63,104 nucleotides of DNA from Terrisporobacter petrolearius (GTDB lineage: Bacteria > Bacillota > Clostridia > Peptostreptococcales > Peptostreptococcaceae). The notes below the pieces were generated by a model that worked only from the letters and a program-made list of their open reading frames with translations, was not told the DNA's origin and searched no databases. Position numbers and translations under genes: made by a program. Each line of letters begins with the position of its first letter. Within the stretch, counting starts at the first letter, position 1. The stretch lies in contig NZ_JAHZMO010000017.1 of the NCBI RefSeq assembly GCF_020748185.1, forward strand, positions 1-63,104, in the 5' to 3' direction. Below are positions 9,412 through 17,155 of the stretch, one piece after another.

Positions 9412-10185
9412 ATGATTCAAAGACTAAATAGTACTTATCATAAGAAAGTTATTGAATATTTGCATAAAGAAAAAGAAGTGAATATATTTTTATTAAGTGA
9501 TATTGAAAGATATGGCTATGATAGTTATTTTTTTAGCATTTATGGTGGAATAAATGAAGAAGGAGAAATTGAAGGTATTTTACTAAAATGTTTTGAATTT
9601 ATTATATTTTATGCTTATGATAAGTTTGATGTAGATGATTTCGCAGAATTTATAAACGACAGTAATTGTGAAGAGGTCTGTGGAAAATCACAAGGACTGG
9701 AAAAATTAGAAACAAAGATTTGCTTAGGAAAATATAGAAAAGTTAATATTTTTAAATTAATTAATAAAAACCTGCTACCTCCGTACATAGAAGATAATGT
9801 TAAGCTTAGAAAAATTAGATTTGGGAATTTAAGTAAAATAGTAAAATTATATGAAGAAATAGATGAATTTGAAGATACAACAGTAGACAATATTAAATCT
9901 AGTTTAAAAACTGGAAGAGGTTACTGTATAGAAAGAGAAGGAAAAGTAGTTTCAATGGCTAAAACAACTTCAGAAAATAGGCACAATGCTATGATTATAG
10001 GGGTAGGAACTCACCCTAAATATAGAAATAGAAGTTATGCAACCAGATGCCTAATAAAGATTTGTAATGAGTTGCTAGAAGAAAATAGAATACCTTGTTT
10101 ATTTTGTGATAATGAAGCAGCAGGTGCTATTTATAAAATGCTGGGATTTGAACAAATTGGGTATTGGAGTATATATCGTAAATAG
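9412..10185 (+). CDS. GNAT family N-acetyltransferase
   Basis: 257 residues from the chosen start. The C-terminal half (about 125-257) is a GNAT fold: GVGTHPKYRNRSYATRC matches motif A (acetyl-CoA pyrophosphate loop, normally V-x-T-x-P-x-x-R-x-x-G-x-A/G) and CDNEAAGAIYKMLGFEQIG is motif B. The N-terminal half has a second, degenerate GNAT-like region (MIQRL to about 115). The open frame extends upstream to 9331, but AGGGGG at 9399-9404 sits 7 nt before ATG 9412, so that start is preferred. Substrate unknown. Monocistronic: hairpin terminator follows and rarA is convergent-separated upstream. Confidence 0.85.
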   Translation: MIQRLNSTYHKKVIEYLHKEKEVNIFLLSDIERYGYDSYFFSIYGGINEEGEIEGILLKCFEFIIFYAYDKFDVDDFAEFINDSNCEEVCGKSQGLEKLETKICLGKYRKVNIFKLINKNLLPPYIEDNVKLRKIRFGNLSKIVKLYEEIDEFEDTTVDNIKSSLKTGRGYCIEREGKVVSMAKTTSENRHNAMIIGVGTHPKYRNRSYATRCLIKICNELLEENRIPCLFCDNEAAGAIYKMLGFEQIGYWSIYRK

Positions 10186-10196
10186 AAAAAATTGTT

Positions 10197-10229
10197 AAAG
10201 GATAATTTGAATTTTCAAGTTATCTTTTT
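10197..10229 (+). terminator. intrinsic terminator of the GNAT gene
   Basis: GATAATTTGAA pairs with TTCAAGTTATC (one G-U pair) around a 2-nt loop, 10201-10224, followed by TTTTT and preceded by A-rich sequence. Confidence 0.75.
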
Positions 10230-10288
10230 ATATTTGTGGGTATAAATAAATTATCATTAAATGTTAAGCAATTAATTCTGATAAAAAT

Positions 10289-10326
10289 AGTCAGAAATAA
10301 TCTTGACAAAAACAGTAGGAAATAAT
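10289..10326 (+). promoter_or_regulatory. 25-nt-spaced direct repeat over the iscR promoter, candidate operator
   Basis: AGTCAGAAATAAT (10289-10301) and AGTAGGAAATAAT (10314-10326) match at 11 of 13 positions and are offset by 25 nt. The first copy ends just before the -35 box and the second fills the spacer up to the -10 box. That spacing puts them on one helical face. Autoregulation by IscR (known for the family) is the natural hypothesis, but the repeats do not match the E. coli IscR type 1 or 2 consensus closely. Confidence 0.4.
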
Positions 10327-10331
10327 ACAAT
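10303..10331 (+). promoter_or_regulatory. strong sigma-A promoter of the isc operon
   Basis: Perfect TTGACA at 10303-10308, 17-nt spacer, TACAAT at 10326-10331. It is about 63 nt upstream of the iscR ATG. The presumed leader contains a palindrome, AATTCATA/TATGAATT, at 10343-10367. Confidence 0.85.
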
Positions 10332-10393
10332 GATATCAAAGTAATTCATACAAGTTTACTATGAATTGGAATAGACACAGAGGGTGATAAAAA

Positions 10394-10855
10394 ATGAAAT
10401 TATCAACTAAAGGTAAATATGGACTTAAGGCAATATTTGAATTATCTTTGCATGTAAATGAAGGGCCTATGCCTTTAAACATGATTGCAAGTAAACAAAA
10501 AATACCAGAGCAGTATTTAGAACAAATATTTTCTACATTGAAGAAGTCAAAATTAATAACTAGTGTAAGAGGAGCGCAAGGCGGATATCTTCTTAATAAA
10601 GCACCTGATGAAGTTACTGTAGGTGATGTACTTGCTATACTTGAGGGACCTGTAGCACTATCTCAATGCATTATTGATGAAGGAGTCTGTGAAAACTCAA
10701 ATGATTGTTCTACCAAATTAGTATGGGAAAAGTTAAAAAAAGGAATTGAAGACGTATTAAATTCCATTACACTACAAGATATGGTTGATGACTACAATAA
10801 GAAAAATAACATAAAAGAATTTGATATAACAAAGTTAATGAATAATAAAAAATAG
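10394..10855 (+). CDS. iscR: Rrf2/IscR family transcriptional regulator of Fe-S cluster assembly
   Basis: 153 residues. N-terminal winged HTH starting MKLSTKGKYGLKAIFEL, recognition region SVRGAQGGYLL near 55-65. Three cysteines follow with spacing C-x6-C-x5-C in QCIIDEGVCENSNDC, resembling the [2Fe-2S] ligand set of IscR (C-x5-C-x5-C) and unlike cluster-free CymR. The inference is an Fe-S-sensing regulator of the isc genes directly downstream (iscS starts 11 nt after its stop). The promoter carries a direct repeat that may be its operator. The ATG follows AGAGGGTGATA. CymR-like control of cysteine metabolism is the main alternative. Confidence 0.9.
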   Translation: MKLSTKGKYGLKAIFELSLHVNEGPMPLNMIASKQKIPEQYLEQIFSTLKKSKLITSVRGAQGGYLLNKAPDEVTVGDVLAILEGPVALSQCIIDEGVCENSNDCSTKLVWEKLKKGIEDVLNSITLQDMVDDYNKKNNIKEFDITKLMNNKK

Positions 10856-10866
10856 GAGATGAATTT

Positions 10867-12060
10867 ATGATGGAAAAAAGAAGACTATACATGGATTATT
10901 CAGCTACTACTCCAGTAAAAAAAGAAGTATTAGACGAAATGATGCCATATTTAACTGATTACTTTGGGAATGCGTCAAGTTTCCACTTATTTGGAAGAGA
11001 AGCAAAAACGGCTTTAGATAAATCTAGAAAACAAGTAGCATCACTTATTAATGCAGATCCAAGTGAAATATATTTCACAAATGGTGGTAGTGAAAGTGAC
11101 AACTGGGCTTTAGAGGGAACTGCTTTTGCAAGAAGAGATAAAGGAAATCATATAATAACAAGTAAAATAGAACATCATGCCATACTTCATACTTGTGAAT
11201 ATTTACAAAAAGTACATGGATTTGAAGTTACTTATCTAGATGTTGATGAAAATGGAAAAGTAGATTTAGAACAATTAAAAAGAGAAATAAAAGATACTAC
11301 TATACTTGTAAGTATAATGTATGCAAATAATGAAATAGGAACTATACAACCTATAAAAGAAATAACTAAAATAGCTCATGAACATGGTGCTTTAATGCAT
11401 ACAGATGCAGTTCAAGCAGCTGGTAATATACCAGTAGATGTTAAAGATATAGATGTTGACTTAATGAGTATGTCTTCTCATAAAATATATGGACCAAAAG
11501 GTATTGGTTCTTTATATATGAAAAAAGGTGTAAGAATACACAATCTTATACATGGTGGAGCTCAAGAAAAAAGAAAAAGAGCTGGAACTGAAAATATACC
11601 TTCAATAGTAGGATATGGAAAAGCAGCAGAGATTGCTAAAGAAAATATGGAACACCATGTATCAGAATTAACAAGACTTAGAGAAAAACTTATAGAAGGT
11701 GTACTAGAAAGAATACCTCATACAAGATTAAATGGACACAGAACTGATAGATTACCGGGTAATGCAAACTTCTCGTTTGAATTTATAGAAGGTGAAGGGA
11801 TATTGCTGTTATTAGATCAAGTAGGAATAGCAGGTTCAAGTGGTTCTGCTTGTACATCAGGATCTCTAGATCCATCTCACGTATTAATGGCAATAGGATT
11901 AACTCATGAATGGGCACATGGTTCTTTAAGACTTACTGTTGGAGATTTTACTACTGAAGACGATATAGATTATATATTAGAACACCTTCCAAAAGTAATA
12001 GAAAGACTTAGAGGATTATCGCCATTATATCAAACATATTTAAAAGAACAAAATAAATAA
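10867..12060 (+). CDS. iscS: cysteine desulfurase (NifS/IscS)
   Basis: 397 residues, PLP enzyme of aminotransferase class V. It takes sulfur from L-cysteine as an enzyme persulfide and gives alanine. Visible: MDYSATTPV at the N-terminus, TNGGSESDN, EHHA, the PLP lysine in SSHKIYGPKGIG (near 205) and the mobile catalytic Cys loop GSSGSACTSGSLDPSH (near 324-335), which is the long-loop group I (NifS/IscS) type. It receives its place in the operon from iscR and passes sulfur to the scaffold IscU (44 nt downstream) and to MnmA. ATG 10867 follows AGGAGATGAATTT; a second ATG is directly next to it (10870). Confidence 0.96.
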   Translation: MMEKRRLYMDYSATTPVKKEVLDEMMPYLTDYFGNASSFHLFGREAKTALDKSRKQVASLINADPSEIYFTNGGSESDNWALEGTAFARRDKGNHIITSKIEHHAILHTCEYLQKVHGFEVTYLDVDENGKVDLEQLKREIKDTTILVSIMYANNEIGTIQPIKEITKIAHEHGALMHTDAVQAAGNIPVDVKDIDVDLMSMSSHKIYGPKGIGSLYMKKGVRIHNLIHGGAQEKRKRAGTENIPSIVGYGKAAEIAKENMEHHVSELTRLREKLIEGVLERIPHTRLNGHRTDRLPGNANFSFEFIEGEGILLLLDQVGIAGSSGSACTSGSLDPSHVLMAIGLTHEWAHGSLRLTVGDFTTEDDIDYILEHLPKVIERLRGLSPLYQTYLKEQNK

Positions 12061-12104
12061 TAAATTAGAATAGATATATAGGAAAATATTAGGAGGAAAA
12101 GATT

Positions 12105-12548
12105 ATGCAATATAGTGATAAAGTAATGGATCATTTCTTAAACCCAAGAAATGTTGGACAAATAGAAGATGCAAGTGGAATAGGTGAAGTTGGAAATGCT
12201 AAATGCGGGGATATTATGAAAATATTCCTTGATATAGAAGATGAAATAATAAAGGATGTTAAATTCCAAACATTTGGATGTGGTTCAGCTATAGCTTCTT
12301 CATCAATGGCTACAGAAATGGTAAAAGGTAAAAATATACATGAAGCTTTAGAAATTACTAATAAGGCTGTTGCTGAAGCGCTAGATGGTTTACCACCAGT
12401 TAAAATGCACTGTTCAGTTTTAGCAGAACAAGCTATAAAAGCAGCATTAATAGATTACGCACAAAAAAATAATATAAACATACCAGAATTAGATGGTGTG
12501 GTTATAGACGATGACCATGATCATCACCATGATATAGAAGAAGACTAA
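12105..12548 (+). CDS. iscU: Fe-S cluster assembly scaffold IscU/NifU
   Basis: 147 residues, U-type scaffold only (no C-terminal Nfu domain). The three cluster cysteines are in GNAKCGD, GCGSAIAS and MHCSVLAE, with the conserved Asp after the first. The tail is acidic and His-rich (DDDHDHHHD), which is common in clostridial versions and might bind metal, but this is not proven. It assembles [2Fe-2S] clusters with sulfur from IscS. A terminator follows, which makes iscR-iscS-iscU the core transcript. ATG follows TTAGGAGGAAAAGATT. Confidence 0.95.
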   Translation: MQYSDKVMDHFLNPRNVGQIEDASGIGEVGNAKCGDIMKIFLDIEDEIIKDVKFQTFGCGSAIASSSMATEMVKGKNIHEALEITNKAVAEALDGLPPVKMHCSVLAEQAIKAALIDYAQKNNINIPELDGVVIDDDHDHHHDIEED

Positions 12549-12560
12549 TATAAAATAAAT

Positions 12561-12597
12561 AAAATCTTTGGGGTAACTTATCTCAAAGATTTTTTTT
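12561..12597 (+). terminator. intrinsic terminator of iscRSU
   Basis: AAATCTTTG (12562-12570) pairs with CAAAGATTT (12584-12592) with a 13-nt loop and an eight-T tract. Confidence 0.85.
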
Positions 12598-12636
12598 GTC
12601 AAAGAAGCAAGAAGTTTTGAGAATTTAAAAATATAC

Positions 12637-12665
12637 TTTTAAAATTCTTTTAAAGTATATATAAT
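12637..12665 (+). promoter_or_regulatory. probable mnmA promoter with overlapping inverted repeat
   Basis: A consensus TATAAT at 12660-12665 with a weak TTTTAA 17 nt upstream. The inverted repeat ATATACTTT (12631-12639) / AAAGTATAT (12652-12660) covers the -35 region and spacer. An alternative promoter is TTGAGA (12617) with TAAAAT (12640). Confidence 0.4.
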
Positions 12666-12689
12666 ATAGACAATGAGGTGATTTAGAAA

Positions 12690-13778
12690 ATGAGCAAAAG
12701 AGTAATGATAGGTATGAGTGGTGGGGTAGATAGTTCTGTTGCTGCATACTTACTAAAAAAACAAGGATACGAAGTAATCGGCGTTACTATGAAATTATGG
12801 CAAGATGATGAAGAATATGATCTAATAGAAAATGATGGTGGATGTTGTTCATTGGCAGCAGTAGAAGATGCAAGGGCTGTTGCAGACAAAATAGGCATAC
12901 CATTTTATGTATTGAATTTTAAAGATGTATTTAAAGAAAAAGTAATAGATTATTTTATTGATGAATATTTACAAGGAAGAACACCAAACCCTTGTATAGC
13001 ATGTAATAAGCATATAAAATTTGATGATTTATACAGAAGAGCCATGGCACTAGGTTGTGATTATGTAGCAACTGGCCATTATGCTAAGATTGAAAAAGAC
13101 GAAGAAACTGGTAGAAATTATTTGGTGAAATCAGTAACTGATAAAAAAGATCAAACTTATGCACTATATAATTTAACACAAGAACAACTAGAACATACAT
13201 TGCTTCCAATTGGAGACTATGAAAAAGATAGAGTAAGAGAAATCGCGAAAGAAATGGGAATGGACGTTCACAATAAACCTGATAGCCAAGAAATTTGTTT
13301 TGTAAAAGACAATGATTATGCAAACTATGTAAAAAGACATTCAAATAAACGTATTAAAGAAGGAAACTTTGTAGATACTAAAGGTAATATTTTAGGAAGA
13401 CATAAAGGAATAATTTATTACACAATAGGACAAAGAAAAGGGCTAGGAATTGCTTTTGGTAAACCTATGTTTGTTCTTGATATAAACCCACAAACTAATG
13501 AAGTAATCTTAGGGTCAAATGACGATTTATTTAATAATGAATTAATCGCGAAAGATGTTAACCTAATAGCGGTGGATGAGATTACAGAACCAATTAGAGT
13601 TGAAGCTAAAATTAGATACTCTGCAAAACCATCACCAGCTACAGTATATAATAATGGAAAAGACTCAATAAGAATAGTATTTGACCAGCCTCAAAGGGCT
13701 ATTACCAAAGGTCAATCTGTTGTAATGTATCAAGGAGATAAAGTAGTTGGAGGAGGAATTATAGATAAAAGTTTATAA
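12690..13778 (+). CDS. mnmA: tRNA-specific 2-thiouridylase MnmA
   Basis: 362 residues. PP-loop ATPase motif [14 protein letters not shown] at 9-22, the two catalytic cysteines in [12 protein letters not shown] (near 106) and [10 protein letters not shown] (near 205), and ATGHYAK. It adds the 2-thio group to wobble U34 of Lys, Glu and Gln tRNAs using persulfide from IscS, which explains its place next to iscRSU. Start ATG 12690 follows GAGGTGATTTAG. Its transcript is separate from iscRSU because of the terminator at 12561. No obvious terminator follows; the alaS T-box leader begins within about 80 nt. Confidence 0.96.
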   Translation: MSKRVMIGMSGGVDSSVAAYLLKKQGYEVIGVTMKLWQDDEEYDLIENDGGCCSLAAVEDARAVADKIGIPFYVLNFKDVFKEKVIDYFIDEYLQGRTPNPCIACNKHIKFDDLYRRAMALGCDYVATGHYAKIEKDEETGRNYLVKSVTDKKDQTYALYNLTQEQLEHTLLPIGDYEKDRVREIAKEMGMDVHNKPDSQEICFVKDNDYANYVKRHSNKRIKEGNFVDTKGNILGRHKGIIYYTIGQRKGLGIAFGKPMFVLDINPQTNEVILGSNDDLFNNELIAKDVNLIAVDEITEPIRVEAKIRYSAKPSPATVYNNGKDSIRIVFDQPQRAITKGQSVVMYQGDKVVGGGIIDKSL

Positions 13779-13859
13779 TATACTTGATTATAAATTGAAA
13801 ATTTAGTAGAATTACTATAAGAAAATATAATTTTACAAATAATTTAAATACAGTGAAAA

Positions 13860-14088
13860 GAAGTAGTAAAATATTTAAGGTCTTCACAGAGAAGGAGAAA
13901 TGGTGAGAACTCCTAGAGTAGAATATTTGAAGCAGTCTTGGAGTATCAATCTGGAAATTAAGTATAGATTGACGGTAGTTACGTTATAGCTAAGGTTTTC
14001 CGAAGATATCATATTTATTATGATAATTAGGGTGGTACCGCGAATATACCTCGCCCCTATATAGTTTTATATAGGTGCGAGGTTTTTT
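13860..14088 (+). promoter_or_regulatory. T-box riboswitch (alanine), leader of alaS
   Basis: The T-box sequence AGGGTGGTACCGCG is at 14029-14042. Stem I starts around AGAGAAGGAG (13887). The specifier is read as GCA at 13932-13934, in the context GAA-GCA-GTCTTGGAGTA, which is an alanine codon and matches the gene downstream. The terminator is at 14049-14088: CCTCGC plus CCTATATA arms, closing GCGAGG, then TTTTTT. Established mechanism: uncharged tRNA-Ala pairs with the specifier and the T-box bulge, stabilises the antiterminator and lets RNA polymerase reach alaS. The left boundary is approximate. Confidence 0.93.
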
Positions 14089-14222
14089 AATTTATTTTAA
14101 GTAAAGTAAATTAAAAATATATTTATTAATTTTGAGTAAAATATTATATTACTTAAACAATAGAAAAAATAGGAAATTTTATTTGTAAAGTAAAAGATAT
14201 AAATTTATAGGAGGTAAAGCTA

Positions 14223-16862
14223 ATGCAAAACTTAGGAGCTAATGAAATTAGAAAAAGATTTTTAGAGTTCTTTGAATCAAAAGGACATTATGTAGGTAAA
14301 AGTGCATCTTTAATACCAAACAATGATAAAAGTTTATTACTTATAAACTCAGGTATGGCACCACTTAAAAATTATTTCTCAGGAGTGGAAGTACCACCAA
14401 GTAAAAGAATGTCTACTTGCCAAAAATGTATAAGAACAGGTGATATAGAAAATGTTGGTAAAACTGCTAGACATGGTACTTTTTTTGAAATGATGGGTAA
14501 CTTTTCATTTGGAGATTACTTTAAAGCAGAAGCTATAACATGGGCATGGGAATTTATAACAAAGCAACTACAGATACCAGAAGATAAACTATGGGTAACT
14601 GTATATCTAAATGATGATGAAGCTTACGATTACTGGGTTAAAGAAATTGGTGTGCCAGGAGAAAGAATGGTTAGACTTGGAAAAGATGATAACTTCTGGG
14701 AGATAGGGCTTGGACCATGTGGACCTTGTTCAGAAATATACTTTGATAGAGGTGAAAAATTTGGATGTGAAAGTCCAGACTGTAAGCCAGGATGTGATTG
14801 TGATAGATATTTAGAATTTTGGAACTTAGTTTTCACTCAGTTTGATAGACAAGAAGATGGAACTTATCCAGAACTAGCTAACAAAAACATAGATACTGGT
14901 ATGGGGCTTGAAAGAATGGCTTGTATAATGCAAGACGTAGACAACATATTTGAAATAGATACTATAAAATATATTATTGAAGGAATCGAAGAATTAGCTA
15001 ATGTTAAATATGGACAAGACTCTAAAAATGATGTGTCTATAAGAATAATAACTGATCATATGAGAGCAATGAGTTTCTTAATAGCTGATGGTGTATTACC
15101 TTCTAATGAAGGAAGAGGATATGTTCTTAGAAGACTACTTAGAAGAGCAGCTCGTCACGGTAAATTATTAGGAATTAAAGAGGATTTCTTATATATATTA
15201 TTTGACAGAGTTAAAAAAGTAAGTGGAGAAGCATATCCAGAAATAGTAGAAAAAGAAAGTTACGTTAAAAAAGTAATTAAAATAGAAGAAGAAAAATTCA
15301 ACGAAACTTTAGACCAAGGTGTTGAGATATTAAATTCTTATATAGATGAATTAAAAGAAAGTAATGAAAAAGTTTTAAGTGGAGAAAAGGCATTTAAATT
15401 ATACGATACTTATGGATTCCCTATGGACTTAACTCAGGAAATTCTTGAAGAGCAAGGATTTGAAATAGATCAAGACGGATTCCAAAAAGAAATGGAAGCA
15501 CAAAGACAAAGAGCTAGAGCTGATAGAGGTGCTATGGAAGACGAAAGTTGGAAAGAAGATCCACTATCAACATTAGATGAAAGTATAGCTTCAACATTTG
15601 ATGGATATGAAAACTTAAATGTATGTGGTAATGTTACTGCTATAGTTAAAGGCGATAAAGTTACAAATACTATATGTGAAGGTGAAAAAGCTATAGTAGT
15701 ACTAAATGAAACTGCTTTTTATGCAGAAGGTGGAGGACAAGCTGGAGATATAGGTACATTAGAAAATAAAGATGCTATATTTGAAGTTGTTGATACTAAA
15801 AAGGGTGCAAATAACACGATAAAGCACATAGGATTTGTTAAAAAAGGTAAAATAAATGTAAATGATAAATTAGAATCAAAAGTTGACAAGGAAATAAGAA
15901 TGGATTGTGCAAGAAACCATACTGCAACACATTTGTTACATGAAGCATTAAAAGAAGTTTTAGGTGATCATGTTAACCAAGCTGGTTCTTTAGTAACTCC
16001 AGAAAGATTAAGATTTGACGTGACTCATTTTGAACCAATATCAAAAGAAGAGTTAAAACTAGTAGAAGAAAAAGTAAATACTGCTATTTTAGACGCATTA
16101 GACATAAATTGCGAAATTATGAATATAAAAGATGCAAAAGAAAAAGGAGCTATGGCACTCTTTGGCGAAAAGTATGGTAATGAGGTAAGAGTTGTATCTA
16201 TGGGCAATTATTCAGTAGAGCTTTGTGGAGGAACTCACCTTAACAATACTTCTCAAGTTGGATTATTCAAAATACTATCTGAAGGAGGAGTAGCAGCTGG
16301 TGTTAGAAGAATTGAAGCTATAACTGGTAAAGCTGTTTATGAATATTTAACAAACAGAGATACAGTAATAAATGACATATGTATAGCTTTAAAAACAAAA
16401 GAAGATAATTTAGTTCAAAGAGCACATACTTTAGTAGAAGAAAATAAATCTTTAACTAAAGAATTACAAGATGCAAAAACTAAATTAAATTTACAATCAG
16501 TTGATGCTTTATTAGACTCAAAAGTTGATGTATCTGGAGTAAGTTTACTGTGTGCTAAGTTTGAAGGAATAGACATGAACTCATTAAAAGAAACAGCAGA
16601 CTCTCTAAGAGATAAAGTAGGAAGTGGTGTAGTAGTTCTTTCAAATGTAGTAGATAATAAAGTAAACTTTGTTGTTACTGCAACAAATGATGTAATAGAA
16701 AAAGGTATACACTCAGGAAATATTGTTAGAGAAGTTGCAAAAATAGCTAATGGTAAAGGTGGCGGAAGACCAAACATGGCACAAGCTGGAGCAACTGATA
16801 TATCAAAAGTAGACGAAGCTTTAAGTTATGCAAGTGAGGTTATAAAAGGCCAAATTAAATAA
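14223..16862 (+). CDS. alaS: alanyl-tRNA synthetase
   Basis: 879 residues, full length. Class II catalytic core (NEIRKRFLEFFESKGH at the start, motif-2 region around residues 55-110), editing domain with zinc ligands in NHTATHLLHEAL (near 565) and CGGTH (near 667), and a C-terminal DHHA1 domain ending GGGRPNMAQAG. It charges tRNA-Ala and clears mischarged Ser/Gly. An insertion rich in Cys (CESPDCKPGCDC, near 180-190), seen in other clostridial AlaRS, is present. ATG follows AGGAGGTAAAGCTA. Control is by the T-box leader; ireB follows 18 nt downstream, so the two share a transcript. Confidence 0.98.
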   Translation: MQNLGANEIRKRFLEFFESKGHYVGKSASLIPNNDKSLLLINSGMAPLKNYFSGVEVPPSKRMSTCQKCIRTGDIENVGKTARHGTFFEMMGNFSFGDYFKAEAITWAWEFITKQLQIPEDKLWVTVYLNDDEAYDYWVKEIGVPGERMVRLGKDDNFWEIGLGPCGPCSEIYFDRGEKFGCESPDCKPGCDCDRYLEFWNLVFTQFDRQEDGTYPELANKNIDTGMGLERMACIMQDVDNIFEIDTIKYIIEGIEELANVKYGQDSKNDVSIRIITDHMRAMSFLIADGVLPSNEGRGYVLRRLLRRAARHGKLLGIKEDFLYILFDRVKKVSGEAYPEIVEKESYVKKVIKIEEEKFNETLDQGVEILNSYIDELKESNEKVLSGEKAFKLYDTYGFPMDLTQEILEEQGFEIDQDGFQKEMEAQRQRARADRGAMEDESWKEDPLSTLDESIASTFDGYENLNVCGNVTAIVKGDKVTNTICEGEKAIVVLNETAFYAEGGGQAGDIGTLENKDAIFEVVDTKKGANNTIKHIGFVKKGKINVNDKLESKVDKEIRMDCARNHTATHLLHEALKEVLGDHVNQAGSLVTPERLRFDVTHFEPISKEELKLVEEKVNTAILDALDINCEIMNIKDAKEKGAMALFGEKYGNEVRVVSMGNYSVELCGGTHLNNTSQVGLFKILSEGGVAAGVRRIEAITGKAVYEYLTNRDTVINDICIALKTKEDNLVQRAHTLVEENKSLTKELQDAKTKLNLQSVDALLDSKVDVSGVSLLCAKFEGIDMNSLKETADSLRDKVGSGVVVLSNVVDNKVNFVVTATNDVIEKGIHSGNIVREVAKIANGKGGGRPNMAQAGATDISKVDEALSYASEVIKGQIK

Positions 16863-16880
16863 CTGAAAGGGGGAATTATT

Positions 16881-17138
16881 TTGGATAATAATTTCGATTA
16901 TACAGTAAAATTCGAAGGAGTTACAGAAAATAAAAGTATGAGCGTAGGAGAAACAATAAATTATGTTTACCAAGCTTTACAAGAAAAGGGATATGATCCT
17001 ATCAATCAAATGATAGGATATATCCTATCTGGTGACTCTAGTTATATAACAGGCCACAAAGACGCTAGAACAGCAATAAGAAAATACGAAAGAGATGAGT
17101 TACTAGAAGAAATTCTTAAGAGTTATCTATCAAAATAG
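16881..17138 (+). CDS. ireB: IreB family regulatory phosphoprotein (DUF965)
   Basis: 85 residues, the normal size of the family. In Enterococcus IreB is phosphorylated by the PASTA kinase IreK on N-terminal threonines and controls cephalosporin resistance; Thr residues at the N-terminus here (DYTVKFEGVTEN) fit. The conserved core NPINQMIGYILSGD-like segment and the tail KDARTAIRKYERDELLEEI are clear. The start is TTG at 16881, 6 nt after AAAGGGGGA. The alaS-ireB-ruvX-yrzB order is conserved in Firmicutes, but here two large genes separate ireB from ruvX. The last 27 codons are repeated as a decayed relic at 19564-19644. Confidence 0.93.
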   Translation: MDNNFDYTVKFEGVTENKSMSVGETINYVYQALQEKGYDPINQMIGYILSGDSSYITGHKDARTAIRKYERDELLEEILKSYLSK

Positions 17139-17155
17139 AAAGTGGGTCAATTATA

